From Cercophora sp. LCS_1 (lineage: Eukaryota; Ascomycota; Sordariomycetes; Sordariales; Lasiosphaeriaceae), in NCBI GenBank assembly GCA_036250225.1, contig JAPZLL010000003.1, positions 1,302,001-1,366,000 on the forward strand: a stretch of DNA of 64,000 nucleotides. The letters are read 5' to 3'. Made by a program: the position numbers and the translations under genes. Within the stretch, counting starts at the first letter, position 1, and every line of letters begins with the position of its first letter. Shown piece after piece: positions 1 to 12,220 of the stretch. The notes beneath the pieces are model-generated. The model was not told the DNA's origin, did not search any database, and saw only the letters and a list, made by a program, of their open reading frames with translations.

Positions 1-1246
1 GCATCACCACCCCGATGCCCGAGCCCTCTCAACATGGAACGAACAAATCGAACATGGGGGAACGCCTGGCGCCCAGCCGACACAGAGGAGCTTCGGCAAG
101 AAGCGGGTGGGCAATTTGACCACAGGAAAGGTGAGACGCCATCAGGTGCAGCTCGAACCCGAATCACACAGGCCGTGGCTTGCGGCAGAACACAACACTC
201 GTGAAAGACCTCACGCAGACAGAACTGGAAACACAATGGTATCTCAACGGAAGCCTACAAGTACCCGGCTTCCATCTCTCGCCAAACAGGAAGACCCCCA
301 ACCCAAGGCCGCGGATCAAAGAATTTGTCATTTGTGATCGTACGGAAACGCTGATGGGCGTCCAAGCGGTTGGCGGGGCTTGAGCTGAACCACACTTGGG
401 CTGGTTTCATCAACGTCTCAAGATCACCGCTGGCCAACTTCGACCCCAGCCGCTTCCCAGCGCCGCATTGAGCTGCAAGATTCCGCACGTGTGGACTCGC
501 TTCTGCCTCAGACACGTGGGCCGACGGGGGTCGAACGATGAGATCAACCACGCCTGTGATCCTTAGCGCCTGGCAAGCGCCAGAATCGAAGCCTCGAGAA
601 TTCTTCTGGCGCGGCAGAAAGGCGCCCGCATCATCCAGCGCTTAACCCGGATAGATTAATGTTATCTTGATATTCCGCCAGCCCTTCTCGACGGCCAAAT
701 TATTCAACGGGGCCCGGAATGGAACAACCGTCAGGCAGAGCAATGATGGCATCATTCACGTTCTGTCATCAGACGAGATAACACACAGGTCACGTTGACT
801 ATGCCAAAAGGTCCCCTGAATCTAGCTTCTTCTCTACACTATGTTCAAACTCTTCGTATTCCAGATCCAAGCCTTGACATAACCGGCCGGCACAAGAATG
901 TACAAAGAAGTATAGCATCACGCCCTTCCTCGACGGCTCCCCAACGCTGGTGGGCCGGTTGCCGCTCGAAGCACGAAATAAAGGTGCCAAAGCCCAAGCG
1001 GCCTAGTCCTCGCAAGGGTAGTCACAAATCCTTCTCCCAAACTAAACCACACACACATACAAATCCGGCTCTTGTATCTAACAGACGCCTTCGGACGAAA
1101 GAACCAACGCAAATAGGGCAGATGATGCTTCCTCGCGCGTCCCTTTCCCAAACAGCTGTCCAGACATTAAAGAATAAAGTAAGATGGGTGATGATGCATA
1201 TACACAATATAGCGAGATCGATGCCAACGGCAGGAGGTTTTCATCA
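1..1246. other. Gene-poor interval downstream of the membrane-protein gene
   Basis: I see no supported gene here. Open frames are short, overlap on both strands and show no recognisable domain. The right end must contain the 3' untranslated region of the minus-strand gene that stops at 1247. Confidence 0.5.
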
Positions 1247-2708
1247 TCACATGGCCTCACTGAACCGCGTATTTGGCGAACCTCTTGAGCCAGAGCTGGA
1301 ACCATGCAGCGATGTGAGGCTCCGGCCAGCAGCAGATGTGATCAAAGGAGGCGTGAGTGGGCGGGGAGCGTCGCCGAATGGGCCGTCGGAAAATGGATCG
1401 GTAGCCTGGGGTGTCCGGTTGGGTCCCGAACGCATGATCGGCACACCACTCTCGGGCCGCATCGGCGATCCGAGTTGGAGCCGTGATAAGGGCCCACCGA
1501 GGAAGGCTTCCGACTGCCGATAATCGGAGGTGCCGCTCATGACACTCATGTGAGGATCGCTGTAGCCGTCGCCCCCGGAGACCAAGACAGAAGTGAGCTT
1601 CTTGCCGGATATACGCTGGAAACCCTTTTCTCCTGTCGATACTTCGCCCGGCCCAGCCTCCAATCGCCGTTGCCCCGTCAAACTAGCGAGGGCGGAGGGA
1701 ACGGCAAAGGGCACAGATTGTTCCGTCATACCCCCTGGGCCCCCGCTTGGCTTGCGACCAAATCCTCCTGCTCCCCTGATGGAGCTCTCTCCATCTCCCA
1801 GCAACAAGAGCCCCTTCTGCTGGCCCTTCTTCCACTTCAAAAGAAACATTAAAACCAACGCAATTATGGCAACACCGGCAACACTGCCCACTACGCCGCC
1901 AATGACGGCGCTCTGGGCAGCGGGGGTAAGCCCGGAACCCGATGGCGGTGCCGGTTCCGCCGTAGGCGTCGGGGGGAGCCCAGCGGGCGTCCCATCCAAG
2001 CCGCCGTTACCGTCTTCCCGACCAACAGCATCGGTGGGGACGGCAAAAACAGAAGTCAACGACGAAGGCAGAAGGCTCGATGAGTATTTGGTCCTTGAGG
2101 ATGAGGACCGGGTTGAGTTTGAGAAAAGGACTGTGTTGTTGCCGTAGAAAGATGGTGCACGAGCTAGATTGCAATGTTAGTTCAGACGGATCGCAAGGCC
2201 GATAGATAGACAGTGTTCCCTTACTGGAGTTGAATGACGGCGCAAGCGAAGGAAATGCCGAGGACTCGGAGGAAGGAGCGGATGTCACCGTCTCGGTATC
2301 TACAAGCGCTGACAATAAAGATGAGAGACCCGGCCCAGACAGGGCGGGGGTTTCGGTCGACGGCGGGAGGACATCGCCAGGGAGGCTCGGGCTGGGCAGT
2401 AGGTTCTCCAACGCGGGCAGGTCGGCGGTAGCGGCAGCCACCGGTTCTACTGGTTGCGTTGCGGGCTCGGGGTTGAGCGTCGAATATCCAATGACGGCGC
2501 CCTGCTCATCGATGATGTGAAGGACAGAAACGGTTTGCACGACGACGACTTGACGTTTGTCATGAGGGTTTTGAAGTGGTGAACGAATGTGGTTTTGGTC
2601 AGAATCGCTGTCCTGGGGGCTGCGGACGACCTGGTGGGAATGAAAACGATGGTGGTTGTGGTTGTTGCGGGCCTGAATGAGTGAAGGCCCGCGAACGTGG
2701 TTGGTCAT
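1247..2708 (-). CDS. Ser/Thr/Pro-rich single-pass transmembrane protein
   Basis: Predicted exons are 2708-2225 and 2163-1247, with a 61-base intron (donor GTAAGG, acceptor CTAG) joined in phase 1, giving 466 residues. The start is the first in-frame ATG, opening MTNHVRGPSL. The N-terminal half is rich in Ser, Thr and Pro, with a short hydrophobic stretch QVVVVQTVSVLHI. One clear membrane helix follows (around AVIGGVVGSVAGVAIIALVL), preceded by a Gly/Pro-rich stalk and followed by a basic KWKKGQQKG stop-transfer signal. The C-terminal tail of about 210 residues is Ser/Gly/Pro-rich. This is the general layout of fungal cell-surface sensors and MID2/WSC-like proteins, but I see no cysteine-rich WSC domain and no strong signal peptide, so no function is assigned. 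An upstream start with an extra 5' exon is possible, because protein-like open frames continue to about 3061. Confidence 0.72.
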
Positions 2709-4070
2709 GGCGCCGGTGGTGGGTGCCGGCGTGGCTGTGGGAACGAACGGAGGGGGAAAACGAGTGTCGGTCGGTGGGTTCTTTCCTGACGAGAGCCCGT
2801 ATTCGATCGGCGGGAGGCTTGGCTGGCGCACGACGTACGTCAACTCGTAAGCTCGAGTCTGGCGAGTTGGATATGCTGAGGTCTTGTCAAATCGATCGGC
2901 CAGGTCGTCATTGTCGCGTTTATCTCATATCGAACCGTCGTTGCGCGAGAAAATTCCACCTGTTTTTCCACTACCACCTCTGCAGTTCTCGTCGTCTTCC
3001 CGTCGGCAGAGTTGTCGGTAGCCGGCAAATTCAATCCCTCCGCATCCTCGCGTGTCGTCAATGGTCCTGGCGCGACTCAAACCCTCTGCAACATGCCCTC
3101 GGGGAGGAAAGGAGGACGAAGTCGAAAAACGTGCCTGGCGGCCTTCAGATTAAAATGAAATGACCAGATTCGTTCCCCGTGCAGGAGGATTGGCCTGCCC
3201 CCAAAGATAACAACGCGGTGGACGGGCTGACGGACCCGCTGCTGGGGGCGGGCGCCTTCAGAGGCCCTCCCTGTTGTGGCTTCGGGCCTAGCGCGGCAGT
3301 TCAACGACTGTCTAATCTCGCTTGGCTGAGAGCTCTGGCTTCTCCAGCAGCAACCCACGTCGGGATTGGCGAATCAGGCTGGCGAACGGCTTGTGGGGAG
3401 GTGGGACTCAGCCGGTATGATTGGCCAAGAACCAACGGAACGAGATTCGAGCAGGCGGAACCGGGCCTCACTTGCTGTCTATCGGATTGCCTCGCCTCCA
3501 CCATTCTCATTCACAATCGCAACATCTTGTGTGCCAGGGAAAAAAGACGTTCAACAGGCTCCGAGAAACCGACCCAGTCGAATGATTCAAAACACAGAAG
3601 CCTCTCAGAACAGCCAAAAGATTGCCGCTGAGGTAGCACCTTCAACTGGTTTCTGTTCGCCCAGAGGGAATACGAGCGGTGCGACCCTGCCCCTATTTCT
3701 GGGCATGCTCCAATATTCCATGCCACGGATGCTACATCGATTGCTCTGCGGACCATAACACCATCGGAAAGACGAGGCACATACCCACCTGATCCGATGG
3801 CAATTTCCGATTGTTTATTGCGAAAGGCGAGGAAGGCTCATGGAAGGATAAATTGAAGATGAACACTTGCTGAGCAAACCGTCGTTTCAAGTGTGGAATG
3901 GCAGTAACTGTAGTCGTGAGGTGGACTTCGTAAGCGAGCCATCATGGAGCTACGCCTCCTTGCAAGCCCTGTGCGCTAGAGCCGAACGCCTGGACATGTC
4001 CAGATCTGAATGGCTGGAAACACAGCCTTGGGGGGCCCTGTGGGGGTTTCTCAACGTTGCTGGGCTGGGC

Positions 4071-4440
4071 TATATCCAATACGTATCTACTTTGCCCTTC
4101 TATACTTTTTTCTACTATTGCTAACGTAGGGTTTTTGCGTTGTAAAAGATCTTTTTCGCTGGCTACAGTTTCTAGCTTTCTTACCATACTATATACTGTT
4201 TCCTACTCAGTTTCCTCAATACTAATAATAACCTTAGCGATTTCTAGGGCTCACTCAATAATCGGCTCAATATATTTCCGGAATCTCCCACAACAGTCAT
4301 TACTAAACTCTTTACCTATTTCTCCTTCCCCAATACCCCCCTATATTTTCTATTAATTTTTATAATAAATATAAAGATTTTTATTAGATCTTCATTCTAT
4401 AGCTCTTCTATCAATATACCATTAATCTCAGTAACGCGGT
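4071..4440. repeat. AT-rich tract, probable RIP-degraded repeat relic
   Basis: Base composition drops sharply relative to the GC-rich surroundings: 15 of 60 bases in 4321-4380 are G or C. The tract is full of TA dinucleotides and has no long open frame. This is the look of repeat-induced point mutation, which in Sordariomycetes turns CpA into TpA in duplicated DNA. The element of origin is not recognisable. Confidence 0.45.
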
Positions 4441-4577
4441 GTCGACCTTTCGATTCGACGATAAATGTCGCTTTTTTCGGCGGCTTTAACTGCTGACATT
4501 CTCCAATTAAATTACATGATATACAGCATGGTGTAGATATAAAAACACATCGCTACACCCACTGACTCATAGATAAC

Positions 4578-4632
4578 TGTTACAGCCTGCTCCAGGGGAC
4601 ATTAAAGGTGAAATGTTACGGCCTGCTCCAGG
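4578..4632 (+). repeat. Short direct repeat, 19-base units 36 bases apart
   Basis: The unit TGTTACRGCCTGCTCCAGG occurs at 4578-4596 and 4614-4632, differing at one A/G position. A short inverted pair GTGTAG/CTACAC lies just upstream (4531-4536 and 4553-4558). It adjoins the AT-rich relic and may be part of the same old element. Confidence 0.5.
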
Positions 4633-5194
4633 TACACCGAGGTGTGCCTGGCAAAGACAGATCGCAAGAGCGGACAGGGTCCAATGCTCTAGGTGAAAAG
4701 GGGTGCAAGGTGACTGAGTGAAGGCTAGTACAACTCTCGAAGGGGGGATACACTGTCAAGCAGAACGTAGACTCCAAGGTCCCAGACGATGGGTCTCACT
4801 GAGCGGTGCTCAAGAACAATGTATTGCTAGCGTGTGGAACCAGAGGCCCCTCACTCCATCGTGGGCACGATGATGGTTTCTATACTACTGGTAATGACAG
4901 GTATCCCCGTACCTTGCTCATCGTGCTCTCGGTGCTCTCCGGTGATCACAGAGAGCAGGGTGAGCAGTCCGTGCCAATCACCGTGTCCGAACAGGGCCAA
5001 GGTAGTGGTGGGTGTAAAGTTCAATTGGAACGTGGCCCTCCTTTGGCCAAAGGAGCGGCCACCAGCCTTCTTATCCTAGATCACGACTTCCGCTTTCGGA
5101 AACCTTTGGAGCTTCAACCTTTGTTCCATCGCTCCATGGCCAGATCCGGCGGCTGGCGCCGGCCCGAACCTGTCCGCGCCTGCCGGATGCAGCC

Positions 5195-5216
5195 GTCTGG
5201 CACTGCAGTGCCAGAC
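5195..5216. repeat. 22-base perfect palindrome
   Basis: Reading outward from the central CTGCAG, the two 11-base halves GTCTGGCACTG and CAGTGCCAGAC are exact reverse complements. It lies in a non-coding stretch. It could be a dimeric regulator site or an element end. Confidence 0.6.
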
Positions 5217-5854
5217 CACGCAGGCCCCTTCGCCTCCAGGCCACCCAAATGGCTCCCTCCAGGGCACTTGTTACATTGAGCGAATAGGAAAACATTTGAC
5301 CCAGCTCCAAACAAATCAAAGCCGATTTAAATGCGCTACTGTTGAAGAGCTGCTATTGCTGTAGAGGTAACGCTTAGTTGCAATGCGTGTATGTTAATAG
5401 TGAGAAAAGTTTTGAGAAAGTTCCAAATAGAGAGGTAAGGTATTGTGAGGAAATTTTGAAGTAGGCGGCAGGTGTGAGTGCAGTGTTGCAAAGTGGGGTG
5501 CCTGACGTACCAAGGCCAAAAAGTCTGAGTTCGCGTCGTACTGTGCCTGAAAGCCCGAACTCCCAAGGGTTAGGTGTAAGAGCGGAGGCCTGCAGGGTAG
5601 CGGCGCCGCCTTCAACAACGGCATCAGCACCCAATCTGTAGAGGGGCATCAAATGCCTCCAGGTCCAACAAGGTAACCACACTCGCCTGCAAACTGCATC
5701 GCTCTGCCTCCTTTTTTGCCGGTAGGCCTACCTACTATTCAAGCTAGACCGAAATCCACCCGTTTCACCTCCAGCTCTTTGCCAGTTCGCAATCCCACTG
5801 AAGCCCCTCCGGTCCCCTCTCTGCGCATGAGGCTGCGGGCCCCTCCCTGACGTC

Positions 5855-7881
5855 ATGGCCAGGGCACCCTCGCCTCACAGTGGACAGTCGTCACTCCAGT
5901 TACCCGGCGCTGCGAATAGCCTCAACTCGCAGCAAGGGACTCACACGACTGATCATGGTGCCAATCGCCCTTATTTGATGACACAATGGAAGTCGCGCGA
6001 TCCTCGGTCCTCGTCAACGCAGTCGCTGCTGCCATCCCTGACGGACCAAGAAGGCAGGAGAACACTGCTCATCATCTACATTCACGGCTTCATGGGCAAT
6101 GATACATCCTTTCGGTCGTTTCCGGCCCATGTCCATAGCTTCCTGAAGGAAGCGTTGACCGAAAGCCATGTCATTCACACCAAAATCTACCCTCGCTATA
6201 AAACATACAAGTCGATAGACGTTGCCCGGGACAACTTCTCCCAGTGGCTGGAACCTCACGAGTCTCCTACCACCGATGTAATTCTTGTTGGGCACTCGAT
6301 GGGCGGCCTGTTGGCTGCTGACGTCGTGTTGCAGGTGCGTCCTGTCCGAAGAAATGCCATGCCTGATATATACTTACACCGTGAATCTAGCCGAATGTTA
6401 ACTCCACCTATGGGCATCCCTTCCGACATCGCATCTTGGGGACAATATCGATGGATGCGCCGCTTTTTGGCCTGCACCCAGGTATTGTAGTCTCGGGCAT
6501 CGCAAGTCTCTTCCGCCCTGCTGCGGCACCCGCCCCCGTGGACGCTGGTCAAGATCCACCCGCACACGATCCTTCTGGGAGACTCTCGCCGGACCCTTCC
6601 CTCTATTCGGAACTGTCCCCACCATCAGAATCCTCCTCTCCAGCAGTGTCACCGTTTCCACCACCCCCGGGCTCCCAGTCTCAGCCAGCGCCTGATCCGT
6701 ATTACAACCCTCCTTTCTTCAACGATGTCTCTTTCATCGACCGCGGTTGGTTCAAGAACATAGCCCATTTCGCAAACAAGCACAAGGAGGAAAACCTGGT
6801 CAAATATGCCGCCTATCATGTCATGTCACACCTCGAGTTCGGCGGCTGCCTCGCCGACTACCCTGGTCTAATGTCAAGGTACAACACACTCAGACGACTA
6901 GAGGACGTGGATGAGGTCAGCCAGCCGACGAGCAACCGCCGGGGGGCGAGGGTCCGGTTCGTCAACTACTACACCGCATCAACAGGGCCGCTCAAGAAGC
7001 CAAAGCCCACCCCAGTTACACCCGACACCCATCTCAAACCCGAAAACAACCACCGGCTTCTCGACGGAAACACTTCCGACGTCGAATCCCGGACTTCAAC
7101 TCCAAGGATATCCATCGAGGACTACAGTGATGGCGGACGACCGACCCTCCTCCAAGAACTCGAGCCACTCCCAGAACCCGAGTCGCCCGAGCCAACCCCC
7201 AAGGCGACAGATGAGAACCCACCACTAGAGGAGACCCCAACCCCCAGCGTGCCAACAGAAGAACAAGAAACACAGCTACCACCCATCCCAGACTTACCAA
7301 CCCCCCCTGAGCCCGTGAACCTGGAAGCCTACACCGACAAAGAAGCCCGCAAGCAAGCTGAGAGAGAAGCGAAGCGCACCAAGAAGATGTACGACCAAGC
7401 CGTCAAAAACCGCGACAAGGCAATCAAGGAGCGCCAAAAGCTTCTCGACAAATGGCATCGCAAGCAACTCAAAGAAGCAGAAAAGCGGGAAAAGGAGCAA
7501 CGAAAGGCCGCTGAGCGATCAAACTCTGATAAAGGCAAGCAAACCCAACGGGCTACGCAGCCTGAGGCCCAACCCCACCCCTATTCGTCCGGGGAGGATA
7601 GTCGCGAACCATCAGTTGAGTCTCGAGAAGAAACACCACAGGGTGAGAAACTCAAGAAAAAGAAGGAGCGTAAGTTTTGTATGCTGCCCAAGAAGACCAA
7701 CGGGGTGCGAGATCCAGCGTGGATCAAGGTTTACATGGAGGGTGTGGACGAGGTTGGAGCACACTGCGGCTTGTTCTTTCCGGGTCCGCATTACGAAGGA
7801 CTTGTTGGGGATGTCGTTACCAGGGTCGTGGAATGGGTAGGGGAGGACATGTCAAGACGGGCTGTGGCTGGGCTTGTGTAA
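5855..7881 (+). CDS. Alpha/beta-hydrolase, DUF676/lipase-like
   Basis: Exons are 5855-6334 and 6391-7881 with a 56-base intron (GTGCGT...CTAG, phase 0), giving 656 residues. After a disordered N-terminus, the hydrolase core starts near residue 70 with an oxyanion-type IYIHGFMG strand. The nucleophile elbow GHSMGG has its Ser at residue 148. Just after the splice comes GHPFRHRILGTISMDAPLFG, typical of the DUF676 family of putative serine esterases. The middle is a long Pro/Glu-rich and then charged, probably coiled-coil linker (Lys/Glu-rich, about 430-520). The protein ends with a conserved-looking C-terminal block containing HYEGLVGDV, whose His is a candidate catalytic residue. Substrate is unknown; related fungal proteins are uncharacterised lipases or esterases. 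A further in-frame intron in the linker cannot be excluded. Confidence 0.8.
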
Positions 7882-8888
7882 CGACGGTCAAGATGTTGCG
7901 TGTCATGATACCCAACAGCGATGAGGTGTTGGCTGATCCGAAAGCCTACAGGGTGCTTTGGTTCATTGATCAAGAGAGCGTTGGATTAATGGCAATGTAT
8001 ATATGCACGTAAGGAAGCCTTTCAACAGTATCACAAGGCATCAGTGCATGTGAATTTTCAAGTCGCAAGACTTTTTTGTCAATTATCTCTCTCGCTCTTA
8101 TGGCCAGCTCCGTTTTCCCTGTGTACGTCGACAGACCTCTTCATGGAAGAGAAGATCTTCAAATCAAAGACGCTCTTTAGCCACAAGGCACCCTGGTCAT
8201 CCACCCGAGCCACCATCCATCCCGGTATTCGGGAATTGCCATGATATATGCACCGCTCCATTGCAGAAACATGCCGACGAAAAGAACTAAACCGCGATTC
8301 TTCGTCCGTTGCTTCCATCGAGCTGTCAGATAGTAAAAAGCCAACCCCAACGCCATGCTGAAATGTCAAAACCATCAAAAAGCTGAAACACCTAGGTTGC
8401 CTCGTGATTCCGCAGAGTAGGAGGCTTTGCCTCCCCTAGAAAGCCGTTCCAGCATCTCCCCTCGTGGTATCGAGCCGTGGGGTAACCCCCAAGAAAAACA
8501 TTCGCGAGCTTCAAAAATCTGACCTGTCATCTTTCTCGGCTGTAGCTCTTCCAGCTAGGCACAGACGAGGCCATCTGCCGAGCCACTAGGAACCAAGTCA
8601 ACCGTGAAGCCAGGCATCACCCTGAACACCGATCAGGCGCAGTGGCCAGTCTGCCATACCGCTTCTCTTTCCTCGTCGACAAGCATTTGGATAAGCAGAC
8701 AGACACCGCGCAGCTCAAACGAAATCTCTGTGTGCGAGCATATCGGCTCGGCTCGACGCTTGATCAGGAGCCGGCCAGCCCTTCAAACCCCGCCGGCAAG
8801 ACTCATGCCGTAGCCAGGCTGCCGTGCCTGAGCATACGACTGTTGACCAACTGGATGGGACTATGTAGCATGTCAGCGCATGCCCCAT
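7882..8888. other. Intergenic interval between convergent genes
   Basis: It lies between the 3' ends of the plus-strand hydrolase and the minus-strand MED19 gene. I see no gene, tRNA or repeat. Confidence 0.5.
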
Positions 8889-10042
8889 TCAATCATGATC
8901 AAAGCCGTCAGCAAGCACCTTTTTTCTCCGTTTCTGACTGGAGGCCATGTCGCCCTCTCCAGTCGAATACCCAGTTTCCGCGCCACCATCGTCATCAGGA
9001 TAGCCCTCGCCATAGCCCTCATAGCTGCTGTCACCATAGCTTCTTTTCTTTACGCTCCGCTTCGGGCGGGCCGCTTCCTGAGCTCCCATCATCATGGGCT
9101 TCGGTCGCTGAACGTTGCTGACTGCCGATGCAAGAGGCGTATTCGGCGCCGTCGGTCTCGCGGAAGATGGTTTATCGCTCTTGCCAGGCATCAGCTCTCC
9201 CAGGACAGAATTGTCCCACAGACTCTTTGGAACCAGGCCCTTAGCCATCGTCAAGGCCCTTGGCATCGTCCTCGCCCGCATCTCTGGTGGAAAGCCGCTC
9301 GTGATCTCTTTGCCTCTGACAAAGAGAGCCTGCCATTCGTCGTTCGGGCATTTCGCGAGGTTCAACAAGCTGTCCGGTCGCTGCCACTCTTCCTTAACCG
9401 AGTCGAAGTGGCCTTGAACACCAAGTTTCTTGATATGCCCCTTGTACGTCTTGCGAATCGCATTCTTCTCGCCATTGGGCAGGACGCGGGCTACTTCAGC
9501 AGCGAGGCCAGTCAGTCCGTAGATCTCGAATAGGTCCTCGGAGACCGTTGGCCGAGAAGGTGGGTGCGCTAGAAGTAGACACAAGTGTTAACCAAGTCCC
9601 TGTGCAGATAAGAGGGAAAGCCCTCGCGATCACAGCAGCATGTCCACGCGAATGCGCCGGATCCCAAAGGTAAGAATCACTGCTTATAGCGATACTATTC
9701 ATTGCACGTGAAGGGAGCCTTACGAGTTCTGCAAAGCAGGTATTTTGGGCCCACATCCAAGTGGAGGTTCTCAATACCAATTCTGCGGTCCTCGGTCTGG
9801 ACTTTCTTCTGCCCTCTCTCGCTAAGATCGTTGCCGTGGCGCTTGCGCTTGTGAGGCGAGTCCTCGCCCATGATGATGTCGTGGGTCATATCCGAAGGGA
9901 TGGAACTTCCGTTGACGCTGTGGGCGGGAGTCGGTAAAGCGGTCGGGATTGAGGACATAGAGCTCGCTATGCTTGTCATAAGGTCGCTCGTGCCGGGGGA
10001 CAACTGCGAGGGACTTTGTGGGGTCTGAGGGTGGAAGGACAT
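8889..10042 (-). CDS. MED19: Mediator complex subunit 19 (Rox3)
   Basis: Exons are 10042-9724 and 9568-8889, with a 155-base intron (GTAAGG...CTAG, phase 1), giving 332 residues. Mediator subunit 19 sits in the head/middle of Mediator and links activators to RNA polymerase II in the nucleus. The N-terminus MSFHPQTPQSPSQLSPGTSD is characteristic of the Rox3 family in filamentous fungi. The conserved core crosses the splice: LHLDVGPKYLLCRTPHPP, then SEDLFEIYGLTGLAAEVARV and RKTYKGHIKKLGVQGHF. The splice is supported because it restores the CRTPHPP...RPTVSEDLFE continuity. Further on, a PRALTMAKGLVPKSLWDNSV block is followed by a Lys/Arg-rich and acidic disordered C-terminus. Confidence 0.93.
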
Positions 10043-12220
10043 GATGGATTGACGTTGAGGGCAAATGAAGGGAGCGAGAATCTTGGCGGTCGGTCGCTTG
10101 GGAGGATGTGCGTGGCGACGTCGGACAAAGAAAAGTCGGATGACACTCGCTGTTTCGACGGGTCGGACCCGCTGGCGAATGCAAAGCAACTGAAGACGCC
10201 GACGTTCACTCGGCGGCCGGAGCGGGTTGACGGGTGGTCGAGGGGAGGAGGTTGTCGTGGCGATCCGCGCGAGAGCGCCGAACGGCTATCGCTGACATGC
10301 ACTCCTCCTTCGGCACCCGCGCAGCGACGTCAATCAATCGATCCAGCGGTATTCGTCGAGGTAAAATCGTCTGTTAGCAGGACACGGACTTTAGGGTATC
10401 GATTTCGCGGGTCGCGGGTCTCTACGCGACGTTGGCGATTGAGATGGTCGGATGGCAGGAGGTAAATTTCGATGATGACCAAGTGACAAAGGAAGGTGGG
10501 TGTTGAGAGGAGGCGCAAGTTTGGTAGGCCCCAGCGTTGCCCGTGGCCGGCGGGCGGCGGGTGCAGCACGAAAGTCTCTTTCGCCCACGGCCCCACCGAT
10601 CGATCCCCTTCGCACGGCAACCACTCGGGTTTTGCTTCTCCTGGTTCGCCTGGTTCACCCCTGTCGCACGTCGTTGACGGGCCGTCGGGCAGGCGTCTAA
10701 TAACGAGGAAACGGTTGACGCTCCATTTAGGTTATTTGCATTTTAATGCACGAGGAGGACAATGCAGTTGCAGTCATACTTGCTATAATACTAGAGGACG
10801 ATACTAGAGGACGAAGACGCTGTTTTCTTGTTGTATTGTCCCCAGACTCCCGAGACACCCAGGTTGCGGTCGCGGCAGGAATGCCCCGGCCTGACCAGGC
10901 AACGAAGAGAAGTGGGTCCGAGCGGCCTGCCTTGAACGCCCCGTCTTCTGGTGTCCTCATCGTCCCGTGATCGCCGCTGCAGGTCATCATTCCTGCCTCG
11001 ACGTCATTACGTTGAGGCTATCACGAGAAGTCATAGTGCCATATCACGGTAGAGGGAGAAGGGAAACACGTGTGTTTATGGAGATTCTTGCAAAGCACTT
11101 GCAGACGGAGCCTCGCAACTTTGGAAACCAGCACAACCGGCGTCCCCGAGTCAGAGATCCGAATTGCAGGACTACAAATGCTCAGACCCCGGGCTGTCCT
11201 CATCTCCAACACGTGTACCAACTACCTACTAGCTTCATTTCAAGATTTGCGTCAGGATAACTTGGTGACTGGAGGCCGCATCGTCGTGACTGGTACAACA
11301 CCGAAATTGAGGCTGAGGGTGACTGGGCGCTGAGCCAAAACGCGCGGGGTGGTTCTGGCTACGAACCAACGGAGAAACTAGAACCGACTGACATTGAGAA
11401 CCAGTCAGGTCGCCTGCGAGCCTACCTTAGCGTAGGCTAGGTCGCCGTCAAAGCACCGAACAGCACGATTCCTTCTTCACCACGCACCACGGATGGAACG
11501 TTGGGAATGAAAGAAAGGGACTTGAGAATCTCAAGAGATGGGTTGCAAAAATTCCCCAGCCAGCCGTAGCGAACTGGGAGCGGTCAGGTTGTAGTTTTCA
11601 ACTAGCAAAAACGTGATCTCGGACGAATCCTCACTGATACACGTTAAACTCCTGCACTGGGATGGGGAAGAAAGAAAAGAAGTGGAAGTCTGGGAGGGGT
11701 GGGGAATACTTTATAGGCAAACCTACGTGGTCCGTGCACGACCGCAAACTTGGGAATGTTTGCAGGTGTGGACCGTGGAGGCTGTGAGCTGCGAACCTTG
11801 TTGCCCCTTCCTTCGTCCGATCTTGCCGTCTGATCGCTGACTCACACAAAGGCGGCACAGTCCAGCCTCAAACGGGACGTGCCTTCGTCTAGTTTGTGAG
11901 TAAGCATTTTCCGGACCTTCGAGCTATCAGACCTTTTGAGTCAGAGCGAGGCCTTGTGGTTTAGTTCAGATAGGTCAACCTCCAAATCCCAGCTGCAAAG
12001 AACCGCGTGATGCAGCCTGGCGATGGTGAGACTCTCAAGAAGAGTGTCGAACAGTTGCGATCAACAACCCGGCAAACTAGTCAAAGCAGGAGGTCGAGAA
12101 TTGCTATGCGCAACGGTACAATAATACAGTGGCTACAGGCTATGGTTCGTTCCTCAAGCCGACACTGCGATTCCACATATGATACATATTGAGGACAGAT
12201 TCAACAGGTATTCTCAGAGC
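10043..12220. other. Gene-poor interval 5' of MED19
   Basis: No gene is supported across these 2.2 kb. The left end is the MED19 promoter and leader. The right end is the 3' flank of the minus-strand uL4m gene. The only structure noticed is a 13-base tandem duplication at 10788-10813. Confidence 0.5.
10788..10813. repeat. 13-base perfect tandem duplication
   Basis: ATACTAGAGGACG occurs twice back to back (10788-10800 and 10801-10813). It is probably a replication-slippage event. Confidence 0.75.

Larger units (their letters stand above)
2709..5854. other. Gene-poor interval containing a repeat relic
   Basis: No gene could be supported. The left part is the 5' flank of the membrane-protein gene. 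The middle contains an AT-rich relic (4071-4440), a short direct repeat (4578-4632) and a perfect palindrome (5195-5216). The right end is the promoter and leader of the hydrolase gene. Open frames here lack conserved motifs. Confidence 0.5.
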
